Source: Spisula solida
Taxonomy: Eukaryota; Mollusca; Bivalvia; Venerida; Mactridae
Assembly (NCBI GenBank): GCA_947247005.1
Contig: OX365945.1
Coordinates: 39,672,551-39,736,550 of the forward strand
Direction of reading: 5' to 3'
Length of the DNA: 64,000 nt
The position numbers were made by a program, and so were the translations under genes. Below are positions 44,224 through 56,950 of this stretch, one piece after another; the first letter of the stretch is position 1, and the number at the start of each line of letters is the position of its first letter. The notes below the pieces were generated by a model. That model did no database searches. It was not told where the DNA came from and worked only from the letters and a program-made list of their open reading frames with translations.

Positions 44224-44362
44224 CGGAATGAGATAGCACAATGAAATTTGCTGTGCATGTAGCTTGTGTGCAGACGATACTTGGAATGGGAAGTTGGACT
44301 CTTGGGGTCAATTTCACCGTTACTAAAAGTAGAAAAAGCATTTATGGTCATTTTTGTAAGGA
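44224..44362 (+). repeat. Dispersed repeat (relative at 15233-15390)
   Basis: Same orientation and block order as 15233-15390, moderately diverged. Confidence 0.65.
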
Positions 44363-44439
44363 TTTAGATCACTTAGTCTATTATTATTTACACTTTTTAA
44401 AATGAGCTGTATGATTTCTTTAAAAGTAAGGAGGTTAAA

Positions 44440-45240
44440 GGCATTCATATAACTCCGGATATTGTGGAAATGTCATGTTAATGTTTGCGGATGATGTGAC
44501 TTTAACATCCGATATAGTAGTAGGACATCAAAATCAGTTAAACCTTTAAAACATAAATGTTGTCAGAATTCGAAATTGTCTGTAAATGTTACGAAGACGA
44601 ACATTTTGTGCTTTAAGAATGGTGAAGGTCTATCTAAGCATGAGAAATGGTATTATAACAACAATAAGCCTATATAATGTGTCACTGGGTTTAGTTATGT
44701 TGGAGTATATTTTTCATCTATGCTTTCGCTGAATAAAATGACTGAGAATATGGCGACTACGGCCAAGCGTGTACTTGTATCACTGCTGTCATATATGTAT
44801 AATTTAATGCCTTTCGATCATAAAACATACTTTAAGATTTTTGATACTAAAAGTGCTCCAATTTTATACTAAGGATCTGAAATGTGGGGGCTACAACATA
44901 TGGATATTGTAGAACGTATACATCTTTATGCGTGCAAACGCTTCATGTTTGCACCAAAGCATGTAGGATATATCCCAGTTTATGGGGACAGTGGTAGATT
45001 CCCTCTTTTCATTTACATAGCCCTAAGAGTCATTAAGTACTAGTTTCGTATCCTAAAAATGCCTGGTCATCGTTATGTCAAAAATGTTATATAGTGTTAA
45101 GATCATAATTTGATGAACTGGGATACCAAAATTGGGTAACTAATTTGCTTAAAGATTTTTATGAGAATGGATTTGGATGTGTTTGGGAAAATCAGTAAAA
45201 AGAAATTGTGCATCTCAAACATTTCTCATGGGATTGAAGC
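44440..45240 (+). pseudogene. Decayed LINE reverse transcriptase tail
   Basis: MLMFADDVTLTSD at about 44482-44520 is an RT motif C. Further on, in shifted frames, come GFSYVGVYFSS, GSEMWGLQHMDIVERIHLY, ACKRFMFAPK and DSGRFPLFIYIALRVIKY, the thumb and C-terminal signature of non-LTR elements with GSE.WG and GR.PLY motifs. Several stops and frameshifts; no endonuclease or ORF1 nearby. Confidence 0.75.
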
Positions 45241-45779
45241 CAAACTTCCAAATAACTTATGTTATTAACTTATGTTAAAATATTGTTTGTATTCAATAAA
45301 TTTGGCACGATTATTTTTCCTTCGGCGGGGATATGGCTGTATGTGACAGCTTCTTGTTTAATAGGTGGAACTATATGCGTCTAATTTACTTATCATTAAC
45401 GTACTTTTAGTTAGGTCAATACATATTAGATGTTACTTCAGAATTTCAACACAATGAACCATGCGGTTTGCTAGTTGTTAAATCGATTTAACCCCGAGGA
45501 ATTGTTCCGACTTTCCTAATGATATTAGTCGCAGTATTATCATCACTTATATGACAAGTATATGACGGTGAATGTGTTAATTACCAATTTCCTCTTGTAT
45601 ATTCCCTGTGAAATCGTCTACTTCAATTTACTGCTTTTATCTTGTCATATTAAGTATCATCTACTCCATCATTTTGGCTTATTCGTATAAGATCAGATCA
45701 AGTACAGTGTGAATCACGTGACATTTGGAGTTTACACTTACAGTCATTGCCTAAATGCGACATTGGCCGGAAGACAAGA
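45241..45779. other. No recognised feature
   Basis: AT-rich non-coding. Confidence 0.4.
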
Positions 45780-46325
45780 GCTAGGTCTCTAAATGTGACC
45801 TTGACATTTGAGCTAGGAATCCCTAGGGTGTGAATATAAATAGTACCCATAAAATCCAACAAGAAATAACGAAGTTACAAAGCAGACAGGATTTGTGTCT
45901 TTTAACTTTTGGTCTTTAAGTACGACTTTGAGCTAAAGACATGAGTCTTGCGCATGACACATATTCCTTATGTGGTGAACATGTGTACTGAGTTAAATAA
46001 ATATCCAATAAGAAGTAACATAGTTACAGAATGGCACAACCTATATGCCTATTCGTGCTTTTCAACTTTGACTTTGAAGTGTGACCTTGACCTTTAAGCT
46101 TGGACCTGGGTCTTGTTCATGACACATAGACTTGATGGGGTAAATATTTGTACCATAGTTACAGAGCGGACACGAAACACGTGTCTATTTGTACCTTTGA
46201 CCTCTTAGCGTGACCTTGACATTCGAGCTCATGACACATCGTCTTGATAATAATGGTGAACATTTGTAACAAGTTATATAAATATCCTATCTGAAATGAC
46301 ATAGTTTCAGATCGGACACGAGTTC
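45780..46325 (+). repeat. Degenerate tandem repeat, GTGACCTTGACC family
   Basis: About three to four units of 120-170 bp, each with (T)GTGACCTTGACATTTGAGCT, CATGACACAT, TTGATGGTGAACATTTGT and ATAGTTACAGAGCGGACACGA-type blocks. Followed by CACA-rich simple sequence (about 46330-46395). Confidence 0.75.
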
Positions 46326-46554
46326 ACAATTTTCGCCCACACGCACCTCCACGCACCCCACACTCACACACGCACGCACCTACACACACGGACAGTGTTA
46401 ACACTATATGCCCTTCCACCATTTCATAAAAATTAGTTTTCGGCTGATGACGAAAGGCGAGAAATTGGTCAGAAAAAATATATCAAAAATTTGTTTTTGT
46501 TAAATTCATACTTACTTAATTTTTCTGAGCATCATAGTGTTGATCGATACGAGC

Positions 46555-47035
46555 TACGACCTACTAGGTACGACAGGCTACCTATGAGCTTCGACTTTCA
46601 ACCTACGAGCAAACAGTTACGTGATGCGGCCTACGAGCTGTGACCAACGAGCAAAGAGCTAACAGTCATGTATATATTTTGAGTTAACATCTAATAAACA
46701 GCAAGGACATCCGACCTACCAGCTAACAGCTAATAGTTATTTATTCATTTTGAGTTAACATCTAATGAACCGCTACAACTGGCGACCTTCTACCTGCGAC
46801 TTACAAGCTGCGACACTTGAGCTAAAAGTTATGTTTATGTTTTCAGTTAACATCTACCGAACAGCAACGACCTACGAGCTAATTGTTAAATATTCATTTT
46901 GAGTTAACATCTACTAGCAGCTCGTATTTTGAGTTAACTGTTGCCGAACAGCAACGATCTGAACCTACGAGCTGCGAATAACGAGCTAAGAGTATAGGAG
47001 CTAATAGCTACAGGCGCCTACAGTCGCCGTGAAAC
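46555..47035 (+). repeat. Degenerate minisatellite, TTGAGTTAACATCTA family
   Basis: ATTTTGAGTTAACATCTA(A/C) recurs near 46676, 46747, 46841, 46898 and 46927, interleaved with CTACGAGCTAACAG-type blocks. Unit spacing varies between about 30 and 95 bp. Confidence 0.75.
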
Positions 47036-47229
47036 TAATAGCGTAGCCCACCATCGGCGACTGAAGTCGACTACACTACTCCCAATAGTGAGCTATTTAT
47101 ACCTGGGAAAACCAGTTTTAATTTACATCTGCGCATGCCCGACATCCGGGTAAGATAATGGCTGACTAAAACAAGAAAATGTCGCCAAAAAGCGATATTT
47201 GTGAATTTTTCTGTTGTATTTTCTAAAAC

Positions 47230-47814
47230 ATGGCGGATAATGATTACAGAGACATTTACGGGTCCGACAGTGATGATGATGAGTTCGAAGGATTTGATCC
47301 TGTTGACATAAATAATGTGGAACTGAATGAAATTGATCCAGACAATTTCGAGCTTCAAGACGATGATTTGGAAGAAATTATGAACGAATTAGATCGCGAA
47401 GAACATGACCCAACATTCGAAGCGTACGACTGTGCGTGGTTGAGGAATTTTGAAGTCATTCCCAGTCCACAAAATTTTGATATTGATACACATGTAGTAG
47501 TCCATACGATATGTTCGCATTCTTTTTCAATGACCTAGTGCTGACTTTATTCGTTGAGCAAACAAATTTGTATTATGAACAGTTTATTCACAACAAAGGA
47601 GGTGTATAAAATTTGGCAAGATTTGCTCGGGCCAGGTCAAGGACACCAGTCACTGTGTCAGAGATGAAAGTTTTCGTCGGTGTTCTTTTGTATATGGGAC
47701 TTGTTATACTGCCCAATTATGACATGTATTGGTCTAGAGATGATTTTATTAACTTCAAAATATTGAGTTCGTATATGACAAGGGACAGATTCTACAATAT
47801 TTTGTCATTTTTGA
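47230..47814 (+). pseudogene. piggyBac-like transposase, N-terminal part, broken
   Basis: DNA transposase of the PGBD/DDE_Tnp_1_7 type, which moves elements into TTAA. The N-terminal frame (47230-47538) is acidic with GSDSDDDEFEGF, usual in these proteins. A frameshift near 47507 leads to FFNDLVLTLFVEQTN, then a stop near 47607, then SRTPVTVSEMKVFVGVLLYM and NYDMYWSRDDFIN, the conserved start of the core domain. The sequence ends at 47814, where a dispersed repeat begins; the DDD catalytic part is missing. It cannot have moved the TTAA element at 33072 in its present form. Confidence 0.82.
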
Positions 47815-48370
47815 GTGGCGTACGCCACACAATGATATTACCACTTTTCAGCTTACGACCAATTTAACGACTTTAGGCCTCCGCAAATAAATAGTTCTAT
47901 GATTTGAACAATATTACAAGAATGCTACACAGGTTACACGTATAATTGAACCTGATTTGTTTACATTACCAACATTTATTTATATTAAGACCAACAATTA
48001 TATCAGACTTTTACTTTAAGAGGATATTTATAGCAAATCATTCCGCATGGACTATATTCCTACTACCAAAGACCTATTAACACAGATCTTTTAATCATCA
48101 AGGCAGAGAAAGTCATCCCACGGTTTTCAATATTTCGTATACTGTTACGTATGTAGTCATGTTATATAACCTGCTTTATTTTGAAAATCGGTCACATTCG
48201 TTTATGTTTAGGCCAACAAATTAGTATCTTACTCATTTATTCTAGGTGTTTATAAAAATTAAAATCACTCCGCCGCTGTTGCAGACGATGACCTAATTAT
48301 GTTGTATACAAACATTGATGCTATAAATAGAGACAGTATGTTTTCACTGGTGGCGGGAATCTAAAATAGT
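47815..48370 (+). repeat. Dispersed repeat with palindromic end, copy 2, inside piggyBac-like gene
   Basis: Begins with the palindrome GTGGCGTACGCCAC directly after the transposase sequence. It shares most blocks with 41530-41960 in opposite orientation. Confidence 0.8.
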
Positions 48371-48654
48371 TTTACGTAAAGTAGTTCCAAAGCGTTTGCA
48401 TGTAAAAACCGCCAATAACAAACTATCTGTAAAATACACTAGGTAGATTTCTTCTTTATGAAAGGAGATTATGTTCACTAATTAAAAAGATCACTTGTTT
48501 TTATGGAATATCGTGTTGCTGAAAATTACTACGCTACTTAACTTCGCGAACAGGAGTTTCTGTTTGGTATTTAGCTACACCGAGTTCTACGTAAGCACCG
48601 TTACTAAAAATAGTAACACAACACAGTTTTGGATTGTGATATTTTCTCTCTCTA

Positions 48655-48968
48655 GACCCGAACTTCGTAATCAGCGACGACCTCCTAGATTTCAACAGTC
48701 CCAACGATATCATGGCGACATGGCGTCGCAGTATAAAGACGATAGGAGTCATGTGACATCATATCACAAACCACATTACCGATATACATCTCGAGTAGAC
48801 GGTGGTGGACAACATAGGATGCTGCCAGACGACGAACACGCTCCATATCACAGGGATCGGAAATCGTTTGTGGGTAGGAACAATTCCAAGCAAGATCGAT
48901 CAAGGATTATTGCCAGAAATCGATATGACAATGACACTCGCCATTATGGCTATAAAAGCTTTATTTAA
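48655..48968 (+). pseudogene. ORF1 tail of the decayed LINE
   Basis: Arginine-rich end (RNQRRPPRFQQSQRYHG, then DRKSFVGRN, RSRIIARNRYDND) about 70 bp before the endonuclease start, matching the ORF1-ORF2 spacing of the intact LINE (50 bp). No PPRMRR repeat remains. The assignment rests on position and composition. Confidence 0.55.
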
Positions 48969-49019
48969 CCAAATGTTGTGTATTGAATCACTTGTCAGTA
49001 CTTTAAATATTTTTGTTTG

Positions 49020-49140
49020 TGTAATTAGTATAAATATTATGAATTGGAATGCTACTGGAATATTTTCCAGTTCTTCGTACCTACGTGATACCTTAATAGA
49101 TTATGTCATTGACATATGCGGAATTTCTGAACACTGGTAA
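49020..49140 (+). pseudogene. Endonuclease start of the decayed LINE
   Basis: NWNATGIFSSSSYLRD and DICGISEHW match residues about 10-42 of the intact ORF2, including the catalytic Glu. A stop follows at HW, and the SINE-like insert starts at 49162. Confidence 0.85.
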
Positions 49141-49161
49141 TTTCCCCACAATGTACATTTT

Positions 49162-49290
49162 ATGGCCGTCAAGTGGTTAGCGGTGTGATCATCGAGAGTT
49201 TGAGAAGCTTGTTTGACAGATTTGAAACCAAAAAAACCACACGACTGTTGTAAATGGGCTTTTAGTAAAGCCTTAAAAATAAAAGAAAAA
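49162..49290 (+). repeat. SINE-like repeat, copy 2
   Basis: Same limits as 18095-18219, ending in AAAAATAAAAGAAAA. The L1-like fragment begins immediately after, so this may be a separate insertion or a template-switch chimera. Confidence 0.55.
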
Positions 49291-49299
49291 ATGGAATTT

Positions 49300-51842
49300 A
49301 ACACTCATAGGAAAAATAACGGTTCTTAAAACGTTTGTCCTTCCAAAATTAATTTATCCTTTAACTGTTCTTCCAAATCCACCATCAGTTTTCGTTAAAT
49401 CAATTAAAGATATATTTTTTTATTTTTTATGGAATTCCAAACCTGATAAAATATCACGAAAATTAATAATTCAAGAATACAAAGACGGTGGCCTTAAAAT
49501 GATTGACATTGAATGTTTCATAGACTCACTGAATATAAGCTGGATAAAAAGAATAATTGATTCAAATGCAAATTGGAGTTCTCAGTATAAGAATGAGTAA
49601 GCAAAATATGGAGGAATTTTATTATTTAAATGTACTATAACAGAACAAGACTGCAAATGTCTTGATATAAAATCTCATGGTCTAAGGTAAACACATTAAA
49701 CAAGGACATCCGAATATCAAAACAAATCATTTGGAACAATTCGAATATAAGAAATTTAAGTAATAACAAACTATTCTGTTACAAACTTGATACAGAAAAG
49801 ACATTCTCTTTTCAGAGCACATTTTTTACTTCAGGCATAGAACATTCTATAGCTTCGAGCAAATGAAATTTCTGTATGAGATCCCCAATGGCGATTATTT
49901 AAACTACTACACTCTCATTAAAAATGTACCAAAAGAATGGAAACGACAATTGGATAATTGTAATATGACATACGATGCACCTTACTACTTGATTGATACA
50001 ATAAATGGAAAAACCAAAATAAATAGACTATCATACAAAACACTAATTAAAAGGAAAATGCCAACTGAACCAAAATACAAAAGAAACTGGAATACAAATG
50101 ACGCATTTGAAGGTTTAGAATGGGATAAAATCAACATACAACACTATATTATCACAATAGATACTAAACTAAGAGAATTCCAATACAAATATCTCATGAA
50201 TATAATACCAGACAACTCATTCCTACATAAATGCCATTTAATCCAATCAAGTATGTGTGATTTTTGCAACATGCACCCAAATTCGATATATCATATGTTC
50301 TGGGAATGTCATATTGTGCAAGGCTTTTGGTCTGAGGTAAAGTTATTTTTAGAAGACAAATTTTCAAAAACTATAAATCTTACATTTCAAAATATTTCAT
50401 TTTGCAACATTATTAACAATACTATGAAGATGGACTTATAACTAACTACATTGTTTTGCTTTCGAAATATTTTATATTTAAAAACAAATGCAACTAAAGT
50501 GTTCCGCTAATCCGGCAATTTAAAGAATACACTTGACGAATGTTCTAAGTACACACTTTTAGAACTAGAATAAATAGGAACATAATCATCTCAACTCAAT
50601 AAAACTGTTAAGATAGCATATGTTGGTGATTGTCTTTAATACAGAAGAAGAAAAACCAAGATCTACGTGACAATCATTGATGCGTGACGAAAATGACAAA
50701 ATCACATTTTTCTCTTGCTCACACCTCAAATGTGTGTAAATGTGTTTAAATCATTTCATACACGATTAACATTCGACCGCCAAACATAAAGCCATAAAAA
50801 TAGTTCGTACCATTTGACGCAAATGACGCTTGAGGAGTGCGCAAGTGCGATATGAATGCTTGAAATTAGCATGCTAATAAGAGTGGTAAGATTTAATTCA
50901 TTAATTGGCTGTTTTGGGGTTCTTAACACATGCACAAACTTTTTATTATGGTTGTTGCATTGAATTCTCGAAAAAGCTGCATGTTTCTATCGACTCGATT
51001 TAAAATTGAGACGTCACATGGCGTCATTTACATTTAGTCCTTAAATTCGTCAAAACACGTTTATGACAACATCTGACTGATGGTTGTATCACATAAAGAT
51101 TGTGAAATAATGTGGAATCGTTGAATTCAACAGAATGAGTCCATTTTTTTGTATGGAGCAATTTGAAGTTGAGCATGGAAGTAACTTTCAATAGGCATTT
51201 GTCATCCGAATTACTACGACAATTTAACAAAAACTCACTGTTTTCGATCAATCATGTATTTTGTAAGATATGAGCACATTCTCATCACATGGAATTTGTT
51301 CCTATTTAGGTTGCACGATTGAATGCCCGCCTTGTAGCCCGGACCAAAATCCGATATAATACGTCTGGGATAAGTTTGGGCGACGCATCCGAGCACGACG
51401 GCAACACCAGAACGTACAGGAACTCACAACGAACCCTTTACTTGAACGGAATGCACTCCAGCAGCAATTGGTACACATCATTATCAATTTAATGCCTCAG
51501 AGAATGTCAGGCTATCATCAGGGCAGACGGTGGTCATACATAATATTGATGTGCGACTTTGTTGTTTTAAACAGTGAACTAAATGGTCATTTTCTAGTGT
51601 GTTGTTATTATATTTCAGAATGGTGATTAACTCAACTTGATAGACAATAGTTTCCTGATTCCAAAGGTATATTCGATTCACTGATATGTCTAATACTTTT
51701 CCTGTTAAATGAAAATTACAAAGTGTGTACTTAGAACATTCGACTAGTGTATGTTTACTACAGGAAAAAACTTGAACACACTATAGCTCTTTTTAAAGAT
51801 AAAGAAGAAGTCTGTACCATAAAATGGCAAAAGATCGCATAA
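49300..51842 (+). pseudogene. L1/Tx1-like ORF2 C-terminus, split by Tc1
   Basis: Starts in frame with LIGKITVLKTFVLPKLIYPL and FLWNSKPDKISRKLIIQEYK, then GGLKMIDIECFI, typical of the region after the RT in L1/Tx1 elements. A second open stretch (49863-50441) ends with a zinc-finger-like CDFCN...H..WECH. The frame meets the Tc1 insert after QFKE at 50527 and resumes at 51752 with YYRKKLEHTIALFK, ending at a stop at 51840-51842. Several stops are present. Confidence 0.8.
50528..51751. mobile_element. Tc1/mariner-like transposon, decayed
   Basis: About 1.22 kb. Inverted ends TACACTTGACGAATGTTCTA and its complement ending AGAACATTCGACTAGTGTA; TA at each end fits a Tc1/mariner target duplication. 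Near 51325-51530 the plus strand reads CPPCSPDQNPIEYVWDKFGR, the C-terminal DDE-region signature of Tc1-like transposases. Upstream coding is degraded. A second decayed copy is at 2826-3740. Confidence 0.85.
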
Positions 51843-52008
51843 TTACAAATTTTAAAGATGTTGGTATACCCCACCCCTATTCCCTTCCCCCCTTTCATCA
51901 CTATCTTTCTATCTTCCTTATTCCCTATACTCTATAAAATTCATAGCACAATACTTGATGACCATAGTATCAATGTGTCAAATGATATAGTACCTAATTA
52001 CATGTACT

Positions 52009-54727
52009 TTGAATTTACAAATACTTGAAAACTCGTCAAAACGAGAATGTATTGATTCTCAGATTAATTGGAAAGAGGTGTCTGATTATGACTCCAAGAG
52101 ATATAATGAAATGCTTAAGGGTGACGATGATTTAGTGAACTTGTTGCGTAGTGACATAAAAATATCCGAACTTGATGTAGCTTGTCGTACTTTATCACAC
52201 AAGATGATAACATATGCTAGTGACTCTTTCCCACACAAACACATGCTAAACATTTAAAACCATTTTGGAATGAGGACCTGAGGGAAGCCCACAAAGCTAT
52301 GGATGTGACGAGGTGTGATTGGTGTAGTGAAGGATGTCCGCGCGGGAACGGCTATATCTCATATACGGGACTTCCGTAGATTACATAGGAACGTTGTAAT
52401 GAATTATATGAGGAAAATGGACATTGAGTTAGAGAAAACGGCTGGAATTGACAGTAACAGATTCTGGAGTATTGTGAACAAACGGCGTAGTGCAAATAAT
52501 GTTATAGGCGCCGGTATAAATTTCGATGGTGAAGTAATACGCGATCGGGGATAAATAACAAAAGGGTGGGGCAAATACTTTGAATCTCTTTATACCCCAA
52601 TGGAAAATGACGAGTGTGATGAGTAATGGCGCCATTATGTTTCATCTGATGTGCTACAGTCTTACGGTGATTAGGAACCCAATCCACATGCTACGGTACA
52701 TATATGTGATATACTAGTAAATCGTGCTATAACTATAACGTCATTACCAACGGGTAAAGCCTCTAGTGTCGATAGGCTTTACTATGAACACTTGATATTC
52801 GGCAAGGAAAATCTATCGCCGGTCATCGCTAACGTTTTTACCTGGATGCTACGTAATGCATATGTACCCGACTCGATGAATAGGGGGGTAATTGTGACAT
52901 TATTTAAGGGAGGCAACAAACGTAAAGATAACCCGGATAGTTATCGTGCAATAACGTTATCGTCAGTGTTATTAAAACTGTTTGAAACTGTATTGCTCCA
53001 AAGATCAAAAGACAGTATTATTGAAACTTTTGATACTCAACAAGGGGGCTTTCAAGATGGTCTCGGATGTTTAATGACATCGTTCACGTTTAGAGAAAGT
53101 TTGAACTATGCAAGAGAGATGAACTCAAAAGTGTATGTGTGTTTTGTGGACAGCAGTCGCAAAGCATTTGACGTCGTTTGGCAAGACGGTCTTCTGTATA
53201 AGTTGTTTCATGAGTGCAAAATAGACGCTACGACGCTTCTTGCCGTTCGATGTACTCAAACATGACCAGCTGTGTCAGATTTCACGAGAATTGCTCACCT
53301 TGGTTCCCGGTTAGACAGGGAACACACCAATGCGGGAAAACGTCACCAGCCCACTGCCTCTTTTTTGTTAACGGTCTACTTAAACAATTACGGTCTTGTG
53401 GATACGGCATAAGCATGTGCAATATGAATGTTGGTAATCCGACAGTTGCGGATGATATGGTTTTACTTTCATTCTCTATCAAAGGACTAAATACAGTGTT
53501 AAATATTTGCCACAAATATTCTGTACAGTGGAGATATCAATATAACCCTGACAAATGCTCCGTGATAGTATTTAATGAACGTGGCCATACAAAGCCTAAT
53601 AGACAGTTTAAACTTGGAAATAACATTATTAATGAATGTAAAGAATACAAACACCTTGGACTACTCTGTGATTCATTCTTAAGCACCAGACAAATGTCTA
53701 TTGATGCATGCACGAAATTAAGAGGGACACTACTTTCCTTTTGTAATCGCGGAATTCACCCTACATCCTTAAGCCCCATATCATTACGAACAATCTACAC
53801 ATCAGTTGTATTACCTCGCGCGCTTTACGGCAGTGAGTTGTGGACTTCCTTAAATACTACAGATATTCAAAAATTAGAAACTGCTCATCGTTATTGCATC
53901 AAGTTTATGCAACGTCTTCCTAAGTATACTTATTCTAATTTCTCATTAGCTGCATTTAACATTTCATGCATTGAGACGATTATAGGCCATTGCAAACTTC
54001 AACTGCTTGGCCAGTTATGTATATTACCCAACCAGTAATTAGCAAAGCAAGTTTTCAACAATAGACTAGTGAGATTTGTAAACTGTGTTATGAACCAGAC
54101 AATGGGATTTATTCCGGATATGCACCGTCTGTTGGGCAAATATCAACTAGTGCGATATATTCGCTCATATCTTGAATCTGGATCTTTCCCAAGTAAACAG
54201 GGATGGAAAATTATTTTAACACAAAGTGTGATAAAGCGTGATAAACAGAACAGACTGAATACAAAATATATCTTGCAGATACTTTAAGTTTAGTGCTACG
54301 TGCCGACTCGCCCTCAATTCTTTGGCGCTGACGTTGAGAAAAGAGCCATGGTTGACAAATCTATGCCAGATACTTAACATCATTCTTGGATTGTTGGCAT
54401 CAAGGTTCTTTAATTATACAACATTGTAACAAGTGCAACTTTTTGTGTGAGGAATTAGTTCTTCATAAAATCTGCTATTGTCAGGCGTTAACTGTGTTAA
54501 GGGATAAACTGTGGTCTCATCTTTGTGTTGAGATTAGCCAATCCGACTACTTGGATGTTATAGGTATGAAACCTCTTTCCAAATGTCTGTATATAATTAA
54601 CACGGGCGGTAATCACGTGACTTCGTCTTGTATGTTAAACGAACAATGGCGGACGTTCAGCCTCGGTAAGCACCTATTTTTCTTGAAGTTATATGTCTTA
54701 CAGTCTGGATATCAAAACCTCACATAG
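52009..54727 (+). pseudogene. ORF2 of the decayed LINE (RT to C-terminus)
   Basis: Open pieces in several frames align in order with the intact ORF2. They include NPDSYRAITLSSVLLKLFE (intact: NNYRAITLSS), TQQGGFQDGLGC, CFVDSSRKAFDVVWQDGLLY, GTHQCGKTSPAHCLFFVNGL, NPTVADDMVLLSF (catalytic Asp pair), RALYGSELWTSLN, and the C-terminal cluster CNKCNFLCEELVLHKICYC. Motif A has an extra residue (DSSRKAFD) and motif B has RQG to HQC, so it would be dead even without the frameshifts. Confidence 0.88.
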
Positions 54728-56950
54728 CCTATCATATGGGCAATGCTTTTTTTCGAACGTTAGAACTTAGTTTTGCCTCATAATGTGAATAGATTTCGAG
54801 AACACTCATTGAATTTGATCCAGAGTTTCGGCGCAAGGCCGGTATATTGCACGCATCGTATACATTTTTGTCGAATTATCCACAAATAAGGCTCTCTGCT
54901 ACGAAAAAGGTATAACATTATATCAAATGTTTGATTATATCGTGAACGAAACATGTATGGATTTCTACGGGGTACAATTCGTCAGTATATTTCAATTTTA
55001 CGAAAGTAGAATGTAAAACGAACGTTTTTGTACTGGTATGTCTCACGTACAAATCTCGGTAGGGTTCAGTAAGTTCAGAGTTAGCTCTTTTTAAACATCT
55101 TACCATCCCATATGTATGTTTTATATGTCAAAATATTTACAGAACGATACAGTTGAAGTCCAATTATTGCATTACGTGATATAAAATTGCAAGAAAAGTA
55201 CTTCAAATGTGTGCCGTTAATTCAGATGCTTTAATGCTCATGATTTAACCATGTCATTTCTTAATGGAAACTATATTATCAATGTAGTTTGTTAAAACAC
55301 AAAGAGTGCCTCCGGTTTACTGGTAGTCGCTAGGCCACAGAGAAACCAGGATTTTACTGTTCCTTTTGACCTACCTGAAGTTATGAAGAAGATAATACTA
55401 AATAGGCCGATGTAGGCTAGCTGTTCTGTTATAAAAACCTTCACAAAAAGCTTGGATAGCATCATGCGTAGTAATTAATCGGAACGATCCATATTGCTGC
55501 TATGTTACTGGAATAAACTACATCTAAATCGAAAGTAACTATAAATATACTAGATCTATATCAATTAAAGTCCGTGGAAATATTTAGACACGACTGTTTG
55601 CAGGTTGTATGTAGTAAAGATATAACGCCACCCGGTCGAAGCTATTTCCTGATTTAGTTAAATGGCAATTGGGTCATGCGGAGAACGGAAACGTTCGTTT
55701 CTGAAAAGTTGGGAGTGTCAAACTAGTGTTGTGATATAATTTCTAATCCTTCTTTTAATAGACACATTTCAGTGTGACGTCACAACCACCTGTAACTGTT
55801 TATCTGTTTGGATGACAGAAAGGGGCCAGCATTTATAAACAAAACATAGACACTGGAAAGAAAATTCTAAATAACTTTTTCATTTTTTGGCCGAATTTCA
55901 ATATATTTATATCCACGGGAAGCGCTTGACTTTTATATTTTAAAAATGCTATCGGTTTAATAGTTTTACATTTCAAACACACCCAAAAAAATGATTTTAA
56001 TTAACCAAAATTATTACTCTAGTTCACCACCAACATTTGCAAGTTTAAATAGTTGTTAAAACGGGGAATTTCAGATAAGAAAACCTTTTTTTACATAATC
56101 AAAATATGAATGTAAAGAGCTTTCCACAGATATAAGATACTTGTAAATTGTACGAAAAATGAATTAGTAGTCTCAAATATAAGATTACTAGTTTTAAGAC
56201 AATATCCACCGTATATTTCCTGCCATCCAGATAAAATCATCCATATCTTTATGATATCTTGTTACTATTTTTAGAACATAAACAATAATATGAAATGTGC
56301 CTATAGTTACAAATATTAAATTGGTGTCGATCCTACCCCAAACAAATGAGTTTATATATAATATTGAAACCAGAGAGCCTAAACAACAATTCCAATACGA
56401 TCCGCGGAATAATCCATATAAACATAGAGCAAACAAGAGCATGTATTATTACCCCCATAAAACATACCTAAAACCTCTCAAATTGGCTGTTACTATTTAC
56501 GCCCCGTATCACATGACATATTTATGAATGAATGAACGTAAACTTTATAGTAAAAACTTCTACGAGTCGCGATGGCAAGACAAGTTGCTCGAGAATCCAG
56601 TGTTACAGCTATGACGCATCTATTTTTAGAAACTCCAATATACTCTCGAAACTAAGTTTCATTAAAACTTCGGATAATTAATTCATTTAGAATTTTTCAT
56701 TTCATGAAATAGATACCATATACTCGTGCTATTAAAATTGTTTCAATGTTTTAAATGTGTTATTTCCTTCGGAAAATTACGAAGGTCGTTTTCATTAACG
56801 AGGGAGGTAATTGTACCAGCTAATAAGCCACACAATTTCAGCGTGGAATTATGTTCAATGTCAAATGGGGGAAAATAGAATGCGCGCAGTTAAATAGTAC
56901 GGGATAGTATCGTATTTAGAATCGAAATAAAAACTCTGTTCTTGTATTTC
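54728..56950. other. AT-rich spacer with one short inverted dispersed repeat
   Basis: A ~60-bp block at 55079-55140 (TTAGCTCTTTTTAAACATCT...) recurs inverted at 59213-59268. Otherwise nothing recognised. Confidence 0.5.

Larger units (their letters stand above)
49291..51960 (+). mobile_element. 5'-truncated L1/Tx1-like LINE fragment
   Basis: Retains only the ORF2 C-terminal region and a 3' tail with C/T-rich sequence (51870-51935). Holds a Tc1-like transposon at 50528-51751. The 3' boundary with the host LINE is not exact. Confidence 0.75.
48600..54727 (+). mobile_element. Decayed relative of the intact LINE, interrupted by nested elements
   Basis: Same ORF order as 22430-28211 but on the plus strand. 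The ORF1 tail (to 48968) and the start of the endonuclease (MNWNATGIF...DICGISEHW, to 49138) are separated from the rest of ORF2 (52009-54727) by a SINE-like, an L1-like and a Tc1-like element. About 200 codons of endonuclease are missing at the gap. Confidence 0.85.

Noticed and set aside
47230..47814. The piggyBac-like gene as the source of the TTAA element at 33072
   Set aside because: It is broken and lacks its catalytic core, no matching inverted ends were seen around it, and the GG terminus of the foldback element is not typical of piggyBac.
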